The position numbers and the translations under genes were made by a program. The notes under the pieces are model-generated. The model was not told where the DNA came from and did not search any database. It saw only the letters and a program-made list of their open reading frames with translations. From the NCBI RefSeq assembly GCF_001905725.1, contig NZ_LIWB01000005.1, positions 1 to 64,000 on the forward strand: DNA of 64,000 nucleotides, in the 5' to 3' direction. This DNA comes from Streptomyces sp. CB02400. Lineage in GTDB: Bacteria > Actinomycetota > Actinomycetes > Streptomycetales > Streptomycetaceae. Position 1 is the first letter of the stretch, and every line of letters begins with the position of its first letter. This document shows, one piece after another, positions 60,982-64,000 of the stretch.

Positions 60982-62582
60982 GCGCCGCCGCCTTCGCCGT
61001 ACGGCCCACGAGCTCGCGCCAACTCGCCGGCACCGGGATCCTGCTGCGCTTCGCGCTGCGCCGGGACCGGGTGATGATCCCGGTCTGGGTCGCGGTGAAC
61101 GCGCTGATGGTGCTGTCCATGCCGAACACGCTCAAGGGGCTGTACGGCACTCCCGCCGAACGCGCCGACCTGGCCACGCAGATGGCCGGCAACTCCTCGC
61201 TGCGCGCCATGGTCGGCCCGGTCTTCGGCGACTCCCTCGGCGCGCTGACCGCCTGGCGGGCCGGGGTGTACGCGGGGGCGCTGGCCGCCGTGGTCGGTCT
61301 GCTGGTCGTCGTACGGCACACCAGGGACGAGGAGGAGAGCGGACGTCAGGAGATGGTGGCGTCCGGAATGGTCGGGCGCAGGGCCTCGCTGACGGCGGCG
61401 CTGCTCGCGGCGGCCGTCGCGAACGGGGTGCTGGCGCTGCTGGTGACGGCGGGGCTGGCCGGGCAGGGCGCGGCGGGCGCGCTGGCGTTCGGGCTCGGGA
61501 TCGCGGGCGTGGGCATGGTCTTCGCGACCATGGCGGCGATCGTGGCCCAGTTGACGGAGAGCGCGCGGCTCGCGCGGGGGCTGACGGCGGCGGTGCTCGG
61601 GGCGGCGTTCGTGCTGCGGGCGGCCGGCGACTCGGCGACCGACGATGGTTCGTCGCCGCTGACGTGGGCGTCACCGCTCGGCTGGCTGACGAACCTGCGG
61701 GCCTTCGCCGGTGAACGGTGGTGGGTGCTGGGGCTGTTCGCGGGCGCGGTGCTGGCCCAGGGGGCGGTGGCGTACGCGCTCGCCGGGCGCCGGGACCTCG
61801 GCATGAGCTTCCTGCCGAGCCGTCCGGGGCCGGCCGCCGGGCGGCTGGGCGGTGCGGGGGCGCTGGCGTGGCGGTTGCAGCGGGGCGGTGTGCTCGGCTG
61901 GAGCATCGGGTTCCTGCTGGCGGGGCTGGTGTACGGCGGGATGGCGGAGGGGGCGGCCGATCTGGTCGGCGACAACGAGGGCGCCCGGGAGATCTTCCAG
62001 CGGATGGGCGGTCAGTCCGGTCTTACGGACGCGTTCCTCGCGGCGATGGCCGGGATGCTGGGGCTGGTGGCCGCGCTGTTCATCGTGGCGTCGGTGCTGC
62101 GGCTGCACGGCGAGGAGACCTCGGGGCGGGCCGAACCGGTCCTCGCGGGGGCCGTCGGACGGCTGCGGTGGGCGGCCGGGCACCTGGCGGTGGCGTTCGG
62201 CGGGGCGGCGCTGCTGATGCTGCTCGCGGGGGCGGGCCTCGCGCTCGGCCACGGTGAGCGGGCGGGCGCGGTCCTGGGGGCGTGTCTGGTGCAGGTTCCG
62301 GCGGTGTGGGTGATCGGCGGGGTCGCGGTCCTGCTGTACGGGCTGGCGCCCCGGGCGGCGACGGCGGCGTGGGGCGTGGCCGGTGCGGTGCTGCTGATCG
62401 GCTGGGTCGGCCCGGCACTGGACGTACCGCGGGCGGTGCTGGACCTGTCGCCCTTCGGTCATCTGCCGAAGCTGCCGGGCGGGGGCATGGAGTGGTCCCC
62501 GGTGCTGATCCTCACGGCGCTCGCGGCGGGGCTGGTGGCGGCGGGGCTGGCCGGGCTGCGGCGCAGGGACATGACGGCGTGA
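60978..62582 (+). CDS. ABC exporter permease, twelve-helix type
   Basis: A 534-residue membrane subunit with two homologous halves of about six helices. Each half has a short amphipathic lead and the helix pair visible as [17 protein letters not shown] and [19 protein letters not shown]. The family couples to single-domain ATPases such as the preceding gene and exports macrolide- or polyketide-like compounds in actinomycetes. Its own stop codon TGA and the stop of the following Uma2 gene form one 14-base palindrome (62580-62593). Confidence 0.9.
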   Translation: MSAAAFAVRPTSSRQLAGTGILLRFALRRDRVMIPVWVAVNALMVLSMPNTLKGLYGTPAERADLATQMAGNSSLRAMVGPVFGDSLGALTAWRAGVYAGALAAVVGLLVVVRHTRDEEESGRQEMVASGMVGRRASLTAALLAAAVANGVLALLVTAGLAGQGAAGALAFGLGIAGVGMVFATMAAIVAQLTESARLARGLTAAVLGAAFVLRAAGDSATDDGSSPLTWASPLGWLTNLRAFAGERWWVLGLFAGAVLAQGAVAYALAGRRDLGMSFLPSRPGPAAGRLGGAGALAWRLQRGGVLGWSIGFLLAGLVYGGMAEGAADLVGDNEGAREIFQRMGGQSGLTDAFLAAMAGMLGLVAALFIVASVLRLHGEETSGRAEPVLAGAVGRLRWAAGHLAVAFGGAALLMLLAGAGLALGHGERAGAVLGACLVQVPAVWVIGGVAVLLYGLAPRAATAAWGVAGAVLLIGWVGPALDVPRAVLDLSPFGHLPKLPGGGMEWSPVLILTALAAGLVAAGLAGLRRRDMTA

Positions 62583-62590
62583 CGGAACCG

Positions 62591-63187
62591 TCAGTCGACG
62601 TACCGCTTGAGTTCCTCGGTGTCGAGTTCGATACCGAGGGGCGCCGGCAGAGAGAGCTTGTGACCGAAGGACTTCTTGACGGTGCTCTGGTAGCCGTCGG
62701 TCGGGGACGGGTCGCTGAAGAGCGTGACGGAGCAGTCGTCGCGATCGATCAGCAGGTAGTACGGGATGCCCGCGTCGGCGTAACCTGCGGGCTTCTCCTC
62801 ACGGTCCCGACGGTGGGTGTCCGAGTCGTAGGACGTGACCTCGACCGTCATGATCACGCCTTGTGTTTCGGCCCAGTCCCCCTTCCCGGCGAACGTACCG
62901 CGAGGCGCAAGCACGGCGTCCGGGAGAGCACGACCCTTGCGGTACTTCTCGACCTTCAGCCCCAGCTCCCCGCCTCCGTACAGCCACAGGCCGCTGCCCG
63001 CCAGAAGGAAGCACTCCTGCAGCCACCGGATGACCTCGCTGTGATTGCCGTCCGTCATGCCCTTGATCCCGACTCGTCCGTTGATGAACTCCAACCTGAC
63101 GGCGTCGAACCTCTTGGCCACGTGGGCGGCGAGCTCCTCGAACTCCTCCACGGACATCTGAGCCATGTGCTGCGTCATGACCGTCAT
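62591..63187 (-). CDS. Uma2-family restriction-endonuclease-like protein (copy 2)
   Basis: A 198-residue protein of the same family as the copy at 58.8 kb. VRLEFINGRVGIKGMTDGNH gives the N-terminal motif; the core has an acidic pair (DAVLAPRG), the catalytic-type segment IMTVEVTSYDSDTHRRDREE and AGIPYYLLIDRDDCSVTLFS. AAGGAGGG precedes the ATG at 63187 and fixes the start. It converges on the ABC permease with an 8-base gap. Function not known. Confidence 0.88.
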   Translation of the reverse strand: MTVMTQHMAQMSVEEFEELAAHVAKRFDAVRLEFINGRVGIKGMTDGNHSEVIRWLQECFLLAGSGLWLYGGGELGLKVEKYRKGRALPDAVLAPRGTFAGKGDWAETQGVIMTVEVTSYDSDTHRRDREEKPAGYADAGIPYYLLIDRDDCSVTLFSDPSPTDGYQSTVKKSFGHKLSLPAPLGIELDTEELKRYVD

Positions 63188-63258
63188 GGTGCCCTCCTTC
63201 GCAGGCGCTCACCAGCCTGCCGGACCACGGACGGGCGCCCGGGCGGATCGGTGACGTG

Positions 63259-63278
63259 GATCACCCGAACGGGTGATC
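63259..63278. terminator. Hairpin overlapping the P450 stop codon
   Basis: Arms GATCACCCG (63259-63267) and CGGGTGATC (63270-63278) pair fully around two bases. It overlaps the stop codon of the P450 gene (63277-63279) and separates it from the Uma2 gene downstream. Confidence 0.5.
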
Positions 63279-64000
63279 ACCCCACGTCCACGGCCAGCCC
63301 TTCGAGCCCTCTGATCACGAAGTTCGGCTTCCGCCGCGGCTCCGCCGCCAGCCGCAGCCCCGGCGCCTTCTCCAGCAGCGCCGTCATCGACGCCGCCAGC
63401 TCGATACGGGCCAGCGGTGCGCCGATGCAGTAGTGGATGCCGGCGCTGAAGGAGATGTGCGGGTTGTCGCGGCGGGTGAGGTCGAGGCGGGACGGGTCGG
63501 TGAAGACCGCCGGGTCGTGGTTGGCGGAGCCGAAGAGCATCGCGATCTCCGCGCCCCTCGGGATCACCTGCCCGTCGATCTCGATCTCGTCGAGGACCCA
63601 GCGTTCGAAGAGCTGGAGCGGGGTGTCGTAGCGCATCAGCTCCTCGACGGCGGAGGGGACGAGGGAGTGGTCCGCGCGCAGGGCGGCGAGCTGGTCCGGG
63701 TTGCGGAACAGGGCCCACCAGCCGTTGACCGTGGAGTTCACGGTGGCCTCGTGGCCCGCGTTCAGCAGCAGGACGCAGGTGGAGATCATCTCCTGCTCGG
63801 TGAGCCGGTCGTCGTCCTCGTCGTGGGCGGCGATCAGGCCCGAGATCAGGTCGTCGCCGGGGTTCTCGCGGCGCTCGGCGATCAGGCCGCGCAGGTAGTC
63901 GGAGAACTCGACCGACGCCCGGACCGCCTTCGTCGCCGTCTCCTCCGGCGGGTTCAGCTCGTACATTCCGCAGATCTCCGCCGACCAGGGGCGCAGCGGC
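63277..64000 (-). CDS. Cytochrome P450, C-terminal part (5' end beyond window)
   Basis: The frame is open to the window edge (PLRPWSAEICGMYELNPPEE) and ends at TGA, 63277, giving about 240 residues. I-helix MISTCVLLLNAGHEATVNST with the Ala-Gly-x-x-Thr oxygen-activation motif, K-helix ExxR in VEELMRYDTP, and the heme loop FSAGIHYCIGAPLARIE with the cysteine ligand are all present. Sequence style is that of actinobacterial class I bacterial P450s. Substrate unknown. The missing N-terminal part (about 170 residues) lies beyond base 64000. Confidence 0.92.
   Translation of the reverse strand, partial: PLRPWSAEICGMYELNPPEETATKAVRASVEFSDYLRGLIAERRENPGDDLISGLIAAHDEDDDRLTEQEMISTCVLLLNAGHEATVNSTVNGWWALFRNPDQLAALRADHSLVPSAVEELMRYDTPLQLFERWVLDEIEIDGQVIPRGAEIAMLFGSANHDPAVFTDPSRLDLTRRDNPHISFSAGIHYCIGAPLARIELAASMTALLEKAPGLRLAAEPRRKPNFVIRGLEGLAVDVG

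Noticed and set aside
62580-62593. Palindrome TGACGGAACCGTCA formed by two convergent stop codons
   Set aside because: Both TGA codons create most of the symmetry by themselves; too short to be a terminator and no evidence for an operator.
1-64000. CRISPR arrays, rRNA, tmRNA, SRP RNA
   Set aside because: No regularly spaced repeats with unique spacers and none of the conserved RNA cores were seen anywhere in the window.

Overview
The window is chromosomal DNA of a Streptomyces-type actinomycete. GC is very high throughout, many starts are GTG or TTG, ATGA/GTGA gene overlaps are frequent, and the gene content is characteristic: an AfsR-like SARP regulator, ECF and SigE-family sigma factors, a PASTA-less PknB-type kinase, an LAETG sortase substrate, and the asd-ask, recR-ybaB and purA blocks. 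Species was not determined. All identities come from reading the sequence and from knowledge of the families; no search was run.

Layout. (1) 1-5.3 kb is accessory: the 3' end of an IS4-type transposase, a small membrane protein, a trkH-trkA potassium-uptake pair, a broken LAETG cell-wall protein with an in-frame amber codon, and an unrecognised two-gene operon. It ends at the 3' half of a tRNA-Pro(CGG), the usual footprint of an integrative element, followed by a perfect 36-nt palindrome. (2) 5.4-14 kb is a transport block: an ArsR-type regulator with two operator-like palindromes, a small membrane protein and an MMPL exporter, then a NarL-type two-component system divergent from an ABC/FtsX exporter. 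(3) 14-16.3 kb holds a MerR-SAM methyltransferase fusion behind a MerR-type 19-bp-spacer promoter, and a ComB-like phosphatase. (4) 16.7-25.4 kb looks like an envelope-stress locus: a lipoprotein, an OmpR-type regulator and a histidine kinase that are convergent and overlap tail to tail, a secreted SH3-like protein, a MacAB-like export system with a peptidoglycan-binding adaptor, a second lipoprotein and an ECF sigma factor. (5) 25.5-29.6 kb holds a TPR protein, a 35-residue hydrophobic peptide with a strong ribosome binding site, and the AfsR-like regulator. (6) 29.7-34.3 kb has a VOC protein, a TetR regulator and an MDR oxidoreductase linked by matching operators, then a zinc-ribbon protein and a two-gene permease (DUF318 plus TIGR03943).

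(7) 34.4-58.8 kb is mostly core: a double-RCK ion-channel-like protein, an S9 peptidase, SURF1, a SigE-family sigma factor with its membrane partner, asd and ask (with an internal start for the aspartokinase beta subunit), a frameshifted ankyrin gene, a small operon leading to DUF5063, recR, ybaB, a SLATT-like protein, a membrane-anchored PstS-like protein, a Ser/Thr kinase, a MarR/DJ-1 operon with two operators, an aminotransferase, a GntR regulator, purA and a degenerate lipid-kinase-like protein. (8) 58.8-64 kb has two Uma2-family proteins flanking a MarR/GbsR-type regulator and an ABC exporter, and the 3' part of a cytochrome P450 running off the window.

The best candidates for something undescribed are the MerR-methyltransferase fusion, the hydrophobic peptide/TPR pair beside the AfsR-like regulator, the SLATT / anchored-PstS pair joined by a 27-bp tandem repeat, and the two-gene operon next to the tRNA remnant.
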